Assembly: GCA_006969385.1 (NCBI GenBank)
Contig: CP030884.1
Location: forward strand, 1,240,001 to 1,304,000
Source: Planctomycetaceae bacterium
GTDB lineage: Bacteria > Planctomycetota > Phycisphaerae > UBA1845 > UTPLA1
Direction of reading: 5' to 3'
DNA: 64,000 nt
Shown here one piece after another: positions 16,751 through 25,319 of this stretch (positions are counted from its first letter, which is position 1; every line of letters starts with the position of its first letter). The notes under the pieces are model-generated. The model saw nothing but the letters and a program-made list of their open reading frames with translations, had not been told where the DNA came from and made no database searches. The position numbers and the translations under genes are program-made.

Positions 16751-18830
16751 AGTTCACCATCCCGTGCGTACGCACTTCGACGCCGCGCACCACTTCGTTG
16801 TAGCCCATCACGGGCGTGTTCGGGGCCGCACTCTCCAACAGCCGCCGGACCCACTGCCGTACCTGCGGCGACGCCAACACCACCGGCGTGGCCGTCGTCA
16901 CCTTGGCGGCGGCGCGATCGAGTTCGGCGCGAATCGCGCCGACGATCTTGTTCGCCATCGCCGGCGGCATCGTGAAGAACGCGCCGCGCTCGTTACGTTC
17001 GACATGGGCGTTGACCGCATCTTCCAAAGCGGGATCGAGCGTGACGCCGTGTAGCACGCTCTTTTCGTCCATGTATTGTTCGCAGATGTTGCGCGCCAAC
17101 GCGTTGCGCACGTACTCGGCGAGAATCTCCGGATCTTTCGTGCGCGGCGCCCAATCCCCGACGGTCTCGACGATCATGCCCAGATCGCGAATCGGCACGC
17201 GCTCTTTCAACAGCAAACTCAGCACTGCCTGCAATTCGCCGGTCTTCAACACATCGGGTATGACTTCTTCGACCAGCTTAGGGCTCGATTCGCGCAGGTT
17301 ATCCAGCAGGCGGTTGACATCTTCGCGCGTCAATAGTTCGGCTGCGTGTCGTTTGATCAGCTCCGTTAAATGCGTGGACAACACGCTCGTCGGATCGACC
17401 ACGGTGTAGTTGCGATGCTCGGCCAGCGCCTTATCGCCTTCGGGTATCCAGAGCGCATTCAAACCAAAGGCCGGCTCTTTGGTCGTTATGCCGTGCACGC
17501 TTTCGCTCACCGCCCCCGAATCGATCGCGAGACAATGCCCCGGCATTAGGTCGCCACCGGCGATGCGCGCCCCGCGCAGCTTGACGGCATATTGATTGGG
17601 TTCGAGCGCGACGTTATCACGAATGCGAATCGGCGGCACGATCAAGCCCAATTCGGCCGCGATACTGCGCCGCAACTTATAAATGCGGTCGAGTAGCTCC
17701 CCGCCCTGCTTCTTATCCACCAGTTTGATCAGGCCGTAGCCGACTTCGAGTTCTAACGCATCGACGCTAAGCGCGGTTTCGATGCGCTCGGGTTCGGTCG
17801 CCTTCGTCGTTTCTTTACGCTGCTTAGCTTCGGCAGCGCGCTTCTCTTTGCCAAACAGCATATAACCCATGCCCGCCATGCCGCCGCCAACCATCAGCAG
17901 CGGCGTCTTGGGCAGCGGTGTGAGCAACAAAATCGCCAGAAAGCCCGCGGCCAACATCATCGCCACCGGTCGCGATGCCATCTGACCGATGAGTTCCTCG
18001 CCCATGCTGCTCTTCGCCGTGCTGCGCGTAACGATCATGCCCGCCGCGATGGACACCAAGAACGCGGGCACCTGCGTAACGAGACCGTCACCGATGGTGA
18101 GCTTGGTGAAAACTTCTAAACACGAAAGCAGCGGCAGATCTTTCTCGACCATACCGACGTATATGCCGCCCAAGATGTTAACGAGCGTGATGATGATGCC
18201 CGCGATGGCGTCACCGCGCACGAATTTGGAGGCACCATCCATTGCCCCGTAGAAGTCTGCCTCTTTGGTGATATTGTCGCGGCGCCGGCGCGCTTCGGAT
18301 TCGTCGATCAAGCCGGCGGATAAGTCGGCGTCGATGGCCATCTGCTTGCCGGGCATGGCATCGAGCGTGAAACGGGCGGCGACTTCGGCGATGCGGGTCG
18401 CACCTTTGGTAATCACGACGAACTGAATCACCGTAATGATGACGAAGATGATCACACCGACGGCGATGCTACCGGCGGCGACGAAGCCGGAGAATTCTTC
18501 GATGACGCGCCCAGCGGCAGCCGTCGTGCCGTCGGCATTGGTCAGAATCAAACGGGTGGTGGCCGTGTTTAACACCAGCCGCAAGAGCGTCATCGACAAC
18601 AACAAGGACGGGAACGCGGAGAACTCCAGCGGACCGTTCATGTACATGACGGTCAACAACACCAACGCGCTAAGCGTGATGTTGGCGACCAACAAAAAAT
18701 CGAGAATCGGCGTCGGCAGCGGAATCAGAATGACAAGAATCAGCGACAGCGCCATCAACGGGAATGCCACATCGCGATGTTCCTGCAGGAACGTCGTGGC
18801 TTTCACCAATGGTGCGGGGGCTGTTGCCAT
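16734..18830 (-). CDS. flhA: Flagellar export gate protein FlhA
   Basis: A 698-residue protein with about eight N-terminal membrane segments and the conserved FHIPEP-family region (LSMTLLRLVLNTATTRLIL, GDAIAGIIITLVNILGGIYVG). The large cytoplasmic domain forms the nonameric ring that docks export chaperones. Length matches the family (about 690-700). The start ATG has AAAGGAG 12 bases upstream. The 330-bp gap to flhB (18831-19160) holds repeats rather than a gene, unlike the overlapping junctions on the other side. Confidence 0.97.
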   Translation of the reverse strand: MATAPAPLVKATTFLQEHRDVAFPLMALSLILVILIPLPTPILDFLLVANITLSALVLLTVMYMNGPLEFSAFPSLLLSMTLLRLVLNTATTRLILTNADGTTAAAGRVIEEFSGFVAAGSIAVGVIIFVIITVIQFVVITKGATRIAEVAARFTLDAMPGKQMAIDADLSAGLIDESEARRRRDNITKEADFYGAMDGASKFVRGDAIAGIIITLVNILGGIYVGMVEKDLPLLSCLEVFTKLTIGDGLVTQVPAFLVSIAAGMIVTRSTAKSSMGEELIGQMASRPVAMMLAAGFLAILLLTPLPKTPLLMVGGGMAGMGYMLFGKEKRAAEAKQRKETTKATEPERIETALSVDALELEVGYGLIKLVDKKQGGELLDRIYKLRRSIAAELGLIVPPIRIRDNVALEPNQYAVKLRGARIAGGDLMPGHCLAIDSGAVSESVHGITTKEPAFGLNALWIPEGDKALAEHRNYTVVDPTSVLSTHLTELIKRHAAELLTREDVNRLLDNLRESSPKLVEEVIPDVLKTGELQAVLSLLLKERVPIRDLGMIVETVGDWAPRTKDPEILAEYVRNALARNICEQYMDEKSVLHGVTLDPALEDAVNAHVERNERGAFFTMPPAMANKIVGAIRAELDRAAAKVTTATPVVLASPQVRQWVRRLLESAAPNTPVMGYNEVVRGVEVRTHGMVNYEHED

Positions 18831-18860
18831 GTCGGTCGATCGACTCCTTTCGATCTAGCT

Positions 18861-19130
18861 GCGCTGTGGCACCGGTTTGTAACCGGTGATTTCTTTCGTG
18901 AATCAATACCTCTTGAAAGCAAGCTCTTTCAAGCATGCTTCTCGACATATCAACGATCCCGCTACGACTTACGCTTACCGCTTCCTTACGGGCGCGGCTC
19001 TGTTGGTCCGCACAGCGGACCCTACCTCCGCGCTGTGGCACCGGTTTGTAACCGGTGATTCGTTCGTTAGTCCCCCACCCCCAAGAGGGGAGTGGGGTAC
19101 CCATCGCCTTGTTGGTCCGCGGTGCGGACC
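18861..19130 (+). repeat. Cluster of five hairpin repeats between flhB and flhA
   Basis: In order on the plus strand: family A at 18861-18888, family B at 18977-19002, family C (GGTCCGCACAGCGGACC) at 19005-19021, family A again at 19030-19057 and family C at 19113-19130. GC-rich CCCCCACCCCC/GGGGAGTGGGG lies between. Nothing coding is seen in this 330-bp gap. The repeats sit between flhB and flhA, which are transcribed in the opposite direction. Confidence 0.8.
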
Positions 19131-19160
19131 CGACGGACTGCCGACTATCCGCCGGTGTCA

Positions 19161-20240
19161 CTAAGCTGCCGAGCGCTTGTTCAGTTTCTTGCCGCGCAGG
19201 CGATACACATACGCCAAGACTTCCGCGATTGCCTTATAAAACTTCTCGGGTACCTCCTGCCCGACTTCGACGGTTTTATAAAGCGCTTGCGCCAATGGCT
19301 TGCGTTCGATGATCGGGATGCCGTGCAACATGGCGATCTCGCGAATCTTTTTCGCCAGATGGTCGGCGCCTTTGGCGACGACTTTCGGCGCGGCCATCTT
19401 CTCCACGTCGTATTTGATCGCAATCGCCAACTCCGTCGGGTTGGTCACGATCACATCCGCATTGGGCACGGCCTTTTGAATGCGCTGCAGCGCGGCGGCC
19501 ATCTGCATCTTGCGACGGCGCTGTTTGAGCAGCGGGTCGCCATCCATGCTGCGCATCTCTTCGCGCACTTCCTGCTTCGTCATGCGCAGGTCTTTTTCAA
19601 ACTTCCAGCGCTGCCAGGCGAAATCGATCAACGCCAGAATCAGCAATGCCACGGCCAGTTGGAGGCCGATGCCGTAAAGTACCGAGCATAACTGGGCCAA
19701 CATCGTCCAACCGCTAAGCGATAGCGCCAGCAAGATCTCATCGAGGCGGGTTTGAATCGCATACGTCGCTACCACCACGACCACTGCTAATTTGATCAGG
19801 TTCATCACGAGCTGCACGGCCGTACGCGCACTGAACATGCGCGCAACGCCATTGATCGGATTGAGCTTGTCGAGCTTTGGCGCTAGCGCTTGCGGCGAAT
19901 ACAACAGGCCCACTTGCAACAGATTGGATATCAACGCTGCCAGCACGATCACGATCATGATCGGCCCAACGGCTCCCAGCAGCATCATCGCCAACTCGGG
20001 CCCGAACTTGCGAATATCGAACGCGTCGGCACCGGCTTCGCTGTTGGCCAGATTCTCGTGCATCGTGTTATACAACGACGCCAACATCATCGGCCCGCAG
20101 TATTTCAACCCCAACAAGCCACCGAGCAGCAAGACCGCCGAGTTTAGGTCGGTGCTCTTGGCGACTTGCCCTTTATTTCGCGCTTCCTGGCGACGGCGTG
20201 GCGTTGGGCTTTCCGTTTTTTCTCCGGCATCATCCGGCAT
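19161..20240 (-). CDS. flhB: Flagellar export switch protein FlhB
   Basis: A 359-residue protein beginning DDAGEKTESPTPRRRQEARNKGQVAKS, the conserved FlhB N-terminus. Four membrane helices follow, then a cytoplasmic domain with the autocleavage site NPTE in VIVTNPTELAIAIKYD. FlhB cleaves itself between Asn and Pro to switch export from rod/hook to filament substrates. Its start overlaps the 3' end of fliR by 11 bases. Confidence 0.96.
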   Translation of the reverse strand: MPDDAGEKTESPTPRRRQEARNKGQVAKSTDLNSAVLLLGGLLGLKYCGPMMLASLYNTMHENLANSEAGADAFDIRKFGPELAMMLLGAVGPIMIVIVLAALISNLLQVGLLYSPQALAPKLDKLNPINGVARMFSARTAVQLVMNLIKLAVVVVVATYAIQTRLDEILLALSLSGWTMLAQLCSVLYGIGLQLAVALLILALIDFAWQRWKFEKDLRMTKQEVREEMRSMDGDPLLKQRRRKMQMAAALQRIQKAVPNADVIVTNPTELAIAIKYDVEKMAAPKVVAKGADHLAKKIREIAMLHGIPIIERKPLAQALYKTVEVGQEVPEKFYKAIAEVLAYVYRLRGKKLNKRSAA

Positions 20241-21039
20241 GGGCGGCCCTCATTCCCATGGCCGCCGCATTCTCAAAAAACGCGGCGATACGGTTCAACG
20301 AGTCATCCACCGCATCGGCGAACAACTCGCCCGAGAAACTTAACGTGATCGCGCCGGCAAACAGCACCGCCGCCACGCGAATGGAAAAGCCGACCGAAAG
20401 CAAGTTCATCTGCGGCATGGTCTTGGTGAGAAAGCCCATCAGCAACGACGTAAGAAACAGCGTTAGCACCACCGGCCCGACGAGCCGAATGGCCAATTCA
20501 AACATGTGCGTGACCAATTGCGCCATCAGGTCGGCCAGTGAACCATCGAAACCGACCAGCATCGGCGGGATATTCTCAAAGCTCTTTAGCAACACCAGCG
20601 TTGCCGCAACGTGCCCCCGCAGCGCGAGAAAAATCGCCATTGCCGTGAAGAACCAGACCTGATCGAGCACAGTCGACTCGCTGTCGAAGAGCGGATTAAA
20701 AACCGTGCCCAGCGCCATACCGGATTGATGGCTCATCACGTTGCCACCGATTTGCGCGGCGTAAAGCACGCCTGACACGGCAAAGCCGAGGATGTAGCCG
20801 ATCGCAAATTCGCCCGCCATCCCGGGCACGGCTTGCGCCATCGATACATCGCTAGGCAACGTGTGCGCTACCGACGGAAACGCCATGACCGAGAGCGTGG
20901 CAATCAACCAGACCTTGACCGGTGCGGGCACCTGTTGGCTCGACAACACCGGAACGCCCATCACCAACCCGCCGACACGCGCAAGAACGAGCGCGAATTG
21001 CGGCAGCAGCATTTGGTAGTTGAGCAATTCAAACGGCAT
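20230..21039 (-). CDS. fliR: Flagellar export gate protein FliR
   Basis: A 269-residue protein with about six membrane helices and FliR-type motifs (FALVLARVGGLVMGVPVLSSQQVPAPVKVWLIATLSVMAFP, and AAQIGGNVMSHQSGMALGTVFNP). FliR is part of the FliPQR core channel of the type III export gate. It overlaps flhB by 11 bases. The gap upstream to fliQ holds a family A and a family C repeat. Confidence 0.95.
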   Translation of the reverse strand: MPFELLNYQMLLPQFALVLARVGGLVMGVPVLSSQQVPAPVKVWLIATLSVMAFPSVAHTLPSDVSMAQAVPGMAGEFAIGYILGFAVSGVLYAAQIGGNVMSHQSGMALGTVFNPLFDSESTVLDQVWFFTAMAIFLALRGHVAATLVLLKSFENIPPMLVGFDGSLADLMAQLVTHMFELAIRLVGPVVLTLFLTSLLMGFLTKTMPQMNLLSVGFSIRVAAVLFAGAITLSFSGELFADAVDDSLNRIAAFFENAAAMGMRAAHAG

Positions 21040-21050
21040 GGGTCTTTAAT

Positions 21051-21167
21051 GCGCTGTGGCACCGGTTTGTAACCGGTGTGGATTGCCGAAACTTAATGCT
21101 GTCTCAGGCTATTGTGGTCCGCAGTGCGGACCCTACGAATTACTTTGGGGCGAGGGTTGTAACCTCG
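21051..21167 (+). repeat. Three hairpin repeats between fliQ and fliR
   Basis: Family A at 21051-21078, family C (GGTCCGCAGTGCGGACC) at 21115-21131, and a third hairpin CGAGGGTTGTAACCTCG at 21151-21167. They separate fliQ from fliR and leave little other sequence in the gap. Confidence 0.8.
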
Positions 21168-21172
21168 CGCCA

Positions 21173-21430
21173 TCACAATCCGCCCAACCAAACCTGTCCG
21201 GCGTATTCGATCATCCGCGTCGTTAACCACGGTAAGAAAAACGCCGCCGCCAAGCCCATGCCGACGATCTTCGGAACAAACGTCAACGTTTGCTCCTGCA
21301 GTTGCGTCACCGCCTGCACGATGCTGATTGCCAATCCGACGATCATGCCGATCGCCATAATGGGCCCCGCCAAAATCAACGAAGCAAACAATGCGTTACG
21401 GGCCAAATCGACGGCCTCACCGGGTGACAT
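21173..21430 (-). CDS. fliQ: Flagellar export gate protein FliQ
   Basis: An 85-residue protein with two membrane helices and the conserved motif LAGPIMAIGMIVGLAISIVQAVTQLQEQTLTFVPKI. This is a standard FliQ length and sequence. The protein packs around FliP and FliR in the export gate. The start ATG follows a GGGATGAACC stretch. Confidence 0.95.
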   Translation of the reverse strand: MSPGEAVDLARNALFASLILAGPIMAIGMIVGLAISIVQAVTQLQEQTLTFVPKIVGMGLAAAFFLPWLTTRMIEYAGQVWLGGL

Positions 21431-21470
21431 GTTGGTTCATCCCCTTTCGTAAGTTGGTCCAATCAGGCTG

Positions 21471-21525
21471 TAGGGTCCGCATTGCGGACCATCATTGCCA
21501 CTGTGGCACCGGTTTGTAACCGGTG
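21471..21525 (+). repeat. Two hairpin repeats between fliP and fliQ
   Basis: Family C (GGTCCGCATTGCGGACC) at 21474-21490 and family A at 21501-21525. The family A copy ends ten bases from the fliP stop codon. Confidence 0.8.
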
Positions 21526-21535
21526 TGTTCCACCG

Positions 21536-22390
21536 TCAGACAAAACTGTTTAACAGCGCACCGATCACCATGCCCCAACCATCGGCCAACACAAACAACA
21601 TCAACTTAAACGGCAACGAAATCAGCACGGGCGGCAACATCATCATGCCCATGCTGATCAGGATCGACGCGATCACCATGTCGATCACGAGGAACGGCAG
21701 GTAGATCCGAAAGCCCATCACGAATGCCGTCTTTAACTCACTCAGCACGAATGCCGGAATCAATTCGGAGAGGTTCACCTCTTCCGGCGTCAATGTTTGA
21801 CCCGCCGGGATCTCGGCGCGTCGTGCGTACTCAACGAACAGATAGATGTATTCTTCGTTCTCGGAATTAGCGATCTGTTTGACCATAAATTCGCGCAGCG
21901 GCGCGACGCCCCGTTCAAATGCAGCTTCCTGACCGATCTTGCCGTCGAGATATGGATCGACGGCGTCGCGCTTCATCGCCGCCCATGTCGGTGCCATCAC
22001 GAGCATCGTCATGATCAGGGACAGGCCCGTTAGCACCTGCGCCGGCGGCAGTTGCTGCGTACCGATCGCCTGACGCAACAACGACAAAACGACCAGTATC
22101 CGCGTGAAACTGGTCATCATGATCAAAATCGACGGCGCTAACGATAGAACCGTGAGCAGAACGAGGATGCGCAGCGACGCGCTCACGCCTTCGCGCGAAT
22201 CGGCGGCGGGCAACAATGCGGATGCATCGGGTATGCCGAGCGGGTTAATCTCGCCCGTGTCGGTCAATGCGGCGGTAGGACTAGCGGAATCGGTTTGCGC
22301 AAAAACGAGGTCGGCACTGCCGAACAGTGCCGCGCCCGCGAGAACCAAGATGGCGATCCAGCGGCTCCGCCGCTGATATATGCCAAACAT
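21536..22390 (-). CDS. fliP: Flagellar export gate protein FliP
   Basis: A 284-residue protein when started at the ATG at 22390, which has AAAGGAG 11 bases upstream; an upstream start seven codons earlier is less favoured. A cleavable signal peptide (about 9-32) is followed by a short periplasmic stretch and the FliP domain: SFTRILVVLSLLRQAIGTQQLPPAQVLTGLSLIMTMLVMAP, then FVLSELKTAFVMGFRIYLPFLVIDMV. FliP forms a pentameric pore with FliQ and FliR. The gene is 34 bases after fliO. Confidence 0.96.
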   Translation of the reverse strand: MFGIYQRRSRWIAILVLAGAALFGSADLVFAQTDSASPTAALTDTGEINPLGIPDASALLPAADSREGVSASLRILVLLTVLSLAPSILIMMTSFTRILVVLSLLRQAIGTQQLPPAQVLTGLSLIMTMLVMAPTWAAMKRDAVDPYLDGKIGQEAAFERGVAPLREFMVKQIANSENEEYIYLFVEYARRAEIPAGQTLTPEEVNLSELIPAFVLSELKTAFVMGFRIYLPFLVIDMVIASILISMGMMMLPPVLISLPFKLMLFVLADGWGMVIGALLNSFV

Positions 22391-22424
22391 CGCGCAACTC
22401 CTTTGCGCCAATCACTCAAATCCG

Positions 22425-23264
22425 TTAGCTGTCGCTCGTGCCGACAGACAGGGCGCGAATGCGACTCACCAGTTCGCGCACCCGCTGATCGGTCGCGCCG
22501 TTTGGAGGTTCCGTGGCATTTGTCTGTCGCCCACGCGTTGCATGCGCTAAGCCGCTGCGACGCGGTAGTTCTAACTCGGGCTCGTCATCAACTGCGTCAT
22601 CATCTGTGCCGCCGATTTTCTCCAGCGTTGCCGAGAAAGATGACGGCGCGCTGCGCGCTAATTTGACGGTTAGGTCCGCGAGTTCCTCGCGGTCCGTTAT
22701 CTCGCTTAACGCACTCATCTGTTCGCCAGTCACACCAACCAATACCACGCGCCGCCCAACTTGCACGAGGCAAAGGCTCTGCTTGCTCGATAAATGCTGT
22801 CGCGCCAGGATGTTGATGGCATTGCCACCGCTGGCGCGCATGCCGCGCGGCATAAATTTTCGCACCGCCAACGCCGCGAGAAAGATCAGCCCCAACACCA
22901 CGAGCAATGGCCAAGCCATCGACGCCGCATCGGCACCAGCTAAATTGGAAATGCCAACGGCTTCACGCTCGCCTTTTTTTCCGGCAGTGCTTTCAACCAA
23001 TTGATCCGAAGGGCGGCGAATGATGAACGCATCACTATCCGCCTTACTTTCAACGGGTGTTTTTTGCTGAATCGCAACGCCGCTGTTCGTCCGCACCGGC
23101 GAATCATCGGCGGTTGCCTGTATCGCAGTCGCGCCAATAATCGCCGTGCAAGCGACGACCAAATCGAGTCGTCGACCGTATCGAATCGCCCAACGCGCAG
23201 TTCCGCCGATGGTCTTGCAATCCGACGGGCTCATCATGTTGTCATGCTTTGCGATGATTTTCAT
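22425..23264 (-). CDS. fliO: Flagellar biosynthesis protein FliO
   Basis: A 279-residue protein. The first hydrophobic stretch (about residues 34-52) looks like a signal peptide or anchor. A membrane helix at about 119-137 (MAWPLLVVLGLIFLAALAVRK) is followed by the FliO core (ILARQHLSSKQSLCLVQVGRRVVLVGVT) and a long charged cytoplasmic tail. FliO helps assemble the FliP ring. Position between fliN and fliP is the usual one. It starts ten bases after fliN ends and has no strong ribosome-binding site. Confidence 0.88.
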   Translation of the reverse strand: MKIIAKHDNMMSPSDCKTIGGTARWAIRYGRRLDLVVACTAIIGATAIQATADDSPVRTNSGVAIQQKTPVESKADSDAFIIRRPSDQLVESTAGKKGEREAVGISNLAGADAASMAWPLLVVLGLIFLAALAVRKFMPRGMRASGGNAINILARQHLSSKQSLCLVQVGRRVVLVGVTGEQMSALSEITDREELADLTVKLARSAPSSFSATLEKIGGTDDDAVDDEPELELPRRSGLAHATRGRQTNATEPPNGATDQRVRELVSRIRALSVGTSDS

Positions 23265-23274
23265 TTCAACTGCA

Positions 23275-24024
23275 CTACGAACCGGCCTTGGAAGCCATCT
23301 CGGAATCGTGGCCGCTCAGAATCTCGCTGATGCGCACGCAGAAATTGTCGTTCAACACCAAGACTTCGCCGCGTGCCACCAGTCGGTCGTTTACAATCAC
23401 GTCCACCGGGTCACCGGCAAGCTTGTCAAGTTCGACGACCGACCCCTTGTTGAGCTTCAACACTTCATCGATGTAGATATTGGCACGGCCCAATTCGATT
23501 TTGACATCGAGCTTGACGTCGTTCAGCAGGCCGATGTCCTGACCGTCGCCGTCGTCTTCTTCGGCAGCGAAGTCGGGTAACTCCAAGCGCTGCGCATTGG
23601 GCGGAATCGCGGCTGCCGCCGCTGCGGCCGCCGCCTTTTCTTCCGCAATCGCTGCTTCCATCGCCGCCGCCGCATCATCGAAGGGGCGTCCCTGCGAATC
23701 GAGCTTCGGCGAACCGTCTTCGTTTACTGTCGCGGTGGCTGCGGAGTCGTCGGCTGTTTCGTCCCCGCCGCCGGACTCGGCCGCCGCGAATGCCGCATCG
23801 ATATCCGCCTGCGACGGCGCGGGGATATCGTCGCCACCGGCAGCTTCGGCATCGCTCGCGCCTTCGGCTGTCGGAGCGGGCGTATCAGCGTCACCTGAAT
23901 CATCCGACGCGTTCGCGCCCTCGGCTGCCGCCAGCGCGGCATCAATGTCGTCTTGCGAGAACCCGGCAAAGTCGTCGCCACCGGCGGGGTTTTCTTCAGG
24001 CGGGTTGTTCGGCGTGTCGGTCAA
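23275..24024 (-). CDS. fliN: Flagellar switch protein FliN with acidic Ala-rich N-terminal extension
   Basis: The C-terminal 80 residues are a SpoA/FliN domain ([71 protein letters not shown]), which forms the lower C-ring. The preceding part of about 160 residues is a low-complexity Ala/Asp/Glu region with two copies of an SQxDIDAAxAAAE motif, a type also seen in FliY-like proteins. The frame remains open to 24144, but that stretch translates two family A repeats. I therefore place the start at the TTG at 24024, giving 249 residues. No fliM lies between fliL and this gene. Confidence 0.85.
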   Translation of the reverse strand: MTDTPNNPPEENPAGGDDFAGFSQDDIDAALAAAEGANASDDSGDADTPAPTAEGASDAEAAGGDDIPAPSQADIDAAFAAAESGGGDETADDSAATATVNEDGSPKLDSQGRPFDDAAAAMEAAIAEEKAAAAAAAAAIPPNAQRLELPDFAAEEDDGDGQDIGLLNDVKLDVKIELGRANIYIDEVLKLNKGSVVELDKLAGDPVDVIVNDRLVARGEVLVLNDNFCVRISEILSGHDSEMASKAGS

Positions 24025-24042
24025 GGCTGTTCCAAGTTCGTT

Positions 24043-24190
24043 GCGCTGTGGCACCGGTTTGCAACCGGTGTTCCGTGCGCTGTGGCACCGGTTTGCAACC
24101 GGTGATTCGTTTGTCTCCCCACCCAATTCGGATGGAGGCACCAAATTCCGCGTGTTCGCGCGACGAACTGGTCCGCACAGCGGACCCTAC
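24043..24190 (+). repeat. Tandem family A repeats plus family C hairpin between fliL and fliN
   Basis: Family A copies at 24043-24070 and 24077-24104 are only six bases apart and identical in the core. A family C hairpin (GGTCCGCACAGCGGACC) is at 24170-24186. The repeats occupy most of the fliL-fliN gap and create a misleading extension of the fliN frame. Confidence 0.85.
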
Positions 24191-24204
24191 CAAGACGCGT
24201 CGCG

Positions 24205-24729
24205 CTAAAAGCCAGTCGGCAAGGGCGTAAACTCTGAGATCAGAACCCGTTCGATATCCGTTTCGTTGCCGAGCAGCTTGTTCATTTCGAATCGAATCAG
24301 CCTCTTGATGGTCTCAAGGCCCGGTTCATTTAGATGTTTCTCTTCCGCACCGCGCAGGATGCGGCTCATCACGTCATTGATCGTTGCTCGATGGCCATCG
24401 AGAAACGCTTGCAATTCGAGTTCGCGATCCTTCGACACCACGATATTGGCCGTCACGCTGTATAAAATCGTGCGAGCGCCGCTGGTGTTCTGCACGCGCA
24501 CGCGCGCCAGTTCCAACTCGGCCGTGTTGCCGCCCGGTTGCGTCGTCTGGTTCAACTCGGTGGTAATGCCCATGGTCGGATCGGGCTCGGGCGCGAACGC
24601 CTTCATAGCGAAAAAAATCGCCAGCCCTTCCACCACCATAATGCCGCCAAAAATGCCAAACGTTCTGGCCTTGCCGGGCTTTGCCGGTGGGCTTGCTTCA
24701 ACTTCCGTTTGTTTGGGGTCGTCTGCCAT
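24205..24729 (-). CDS. fliL: Flagellar basal-body protein FliL
   Basis: A 174-residue single-pass protein. A short cytoplasmic N-terminus rich in Pro and Lys is followed by one membrane helix (FGIFGGIMVVEGLAIFFAM, about 25-43) and a periplasmic FliL domain (about 75-174, with RTILYSVTANIVVSKDRELE and IRFEMNKLLGNETDIERVLISEF). FliL rings surround the stator and stabilise it. The stator genes motA and motB, often nearby, are absent. It appears to be the first gene of a transcription unit: a terminator and then a sigma-54 promoter lie upstream. Confidence 0.88.
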   Translation of the reverse strand: MADDPKQTEVEASPPAKPGKARTFGIFGGIMVVEGLAIFFAMKAFAPEPDPTMGITTELNQTTQPGGNTAELELARVRVQNTSGARTILYSVTANIVVSKDRELELQAFLDGHRATINDVMSRILRGAEEKHLNEPGLETIKRLIRFEMNKLLGNETDIERVLISEFTPLPTGF

Positions 24730-24786
24730 CGACTATTCAATTCGCGTCGCCACGCTCGCGCGACGAGCTGAGTAATTTCGATAGAT

Positions 24787-24803
24787 AAGCAATGCTTGCG
24801 CCA
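24787..24803 (-). promoter_or_regulatory. Sigma-54 promoter upstream of fliL
   Basis: Read on the minus strand the sequence is TGGCGCAAGCATTGCTT. It has the invariant GG and GC separated by exactly ten bases and matches the consensus TGGCACG-N4-TTGCW at nearly all positions. The predicted transcription start is about 47 bases before the fliL ATG. It is placed after the flbD terminator. Confidence 0.75.
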
Positions 24804-24910
24804 CACGCGCAAATGCATGTCATTCATTCTTATCGGTCGAAAACATCAATAGGTTTTGCGAGACTATCGCATTCCGCAGATCGGCAAAATTCGCGCGTCG
24901 CGAAACGGCG

Positions 24911-24937
24911 CAATAAAAAGGCGGGATAAACCCGCCT
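24911..24937 (-). terminator. Rho-independent terminator after flbD
   Basis: On the minus strand AGGCGGG and CCCGCCT form a stem around TTTAT, followed by TTTTTATTG. It lies about 40 bases after the flbD stop and ends the flgB-flbD unit. Confidence 0.8.
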
Positions 24938-24974
24938 CAATCTGTCACCAAGTTTTGCGGATTGTTGATAGCGA

Positions 24975-25166
24975 CTACGTCGCAAAAGCGCGAATATTGC
25001 GCCCGTAGTCGATCGCGCGCTTGACTACGTCGTCCAGCGGCTCCTTTACGAGAATCCGCTCGCCGTTTAGCAGCGTGATCATCGTGTCGGGCGTGGACTC
25101 GAGCAGCTTGATCAACTCCGCGTTGATCACGACCTGCTTACCATTCAAACGTGTCACAGCAATCAT
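24975..25166 (-). CDS. flbD: Flagellar FlbD-family small protein
   Basis: A 63-residue protein starting MIAVTRLNGKQVVINAELIKLLESTPDTMITLLNGE, the signature of the small FlbD family found next to flgE and the stator genes in many bacteria. Biochemical function is not established. The ATG at 25166 gives the family length; the frame is open further upstream only because it runs through a hairpin repeat (25205-25247). No good ribosome-binding site is seen, so the start relies on family similarity. Confidence 0.85.
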   Translation of the reverse strand: MIAVTRLNGKQVVINAELIKLLESTPDTMITLLNGERILVKEPLDDVVKRAIDYGRNIRAFAT

Positions 25167-25204
25167 GGTTGCGCCATCAATCAAAACGAAATCAATTGCA
25201 CCGC

Positions 25205-25247
25205 GGATTCCCCAACCTTCGCGAAACGCGAAGGATGGGGCACCCGA
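25205..25247 (+). repeat. Hairpin repeat (family D) between flgE and flbD
   Basis: CCCCAACCTTCGC and GCGAAGGATGGGG form a near-perfect stem around GAAAC, followed by CACCC. A diverged copy is at 12775-12817. It lies in the short gap between the flgE terminus and the flbD start. Confidence 0.75.
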
Positions 25248-25319
25248 AGACTGCATCTCAATACTCACGCTCCAAGCCTCAAGACCTAGAACCCACGACG
25301 CAAGACTCAGGACTCAAGA

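Noticed and set aside
24043..24104. Family A repeats resemble sigma-54 promoters (TGGCAC...TTTGCA)
   Set aside because: The spacing between GG and GC is nine instead of ten, many copies have TGT in place of TGC, and they point opposite to the flagellar genes. The similarity is a by-product of the repeat sequence.
18861..24190. Repeated short palindromes as a possible CRISPR array
   Set aside because: Copies are irregularly spaced over kilobases, mixed with other repeat families and genes, and no cas genes are present.
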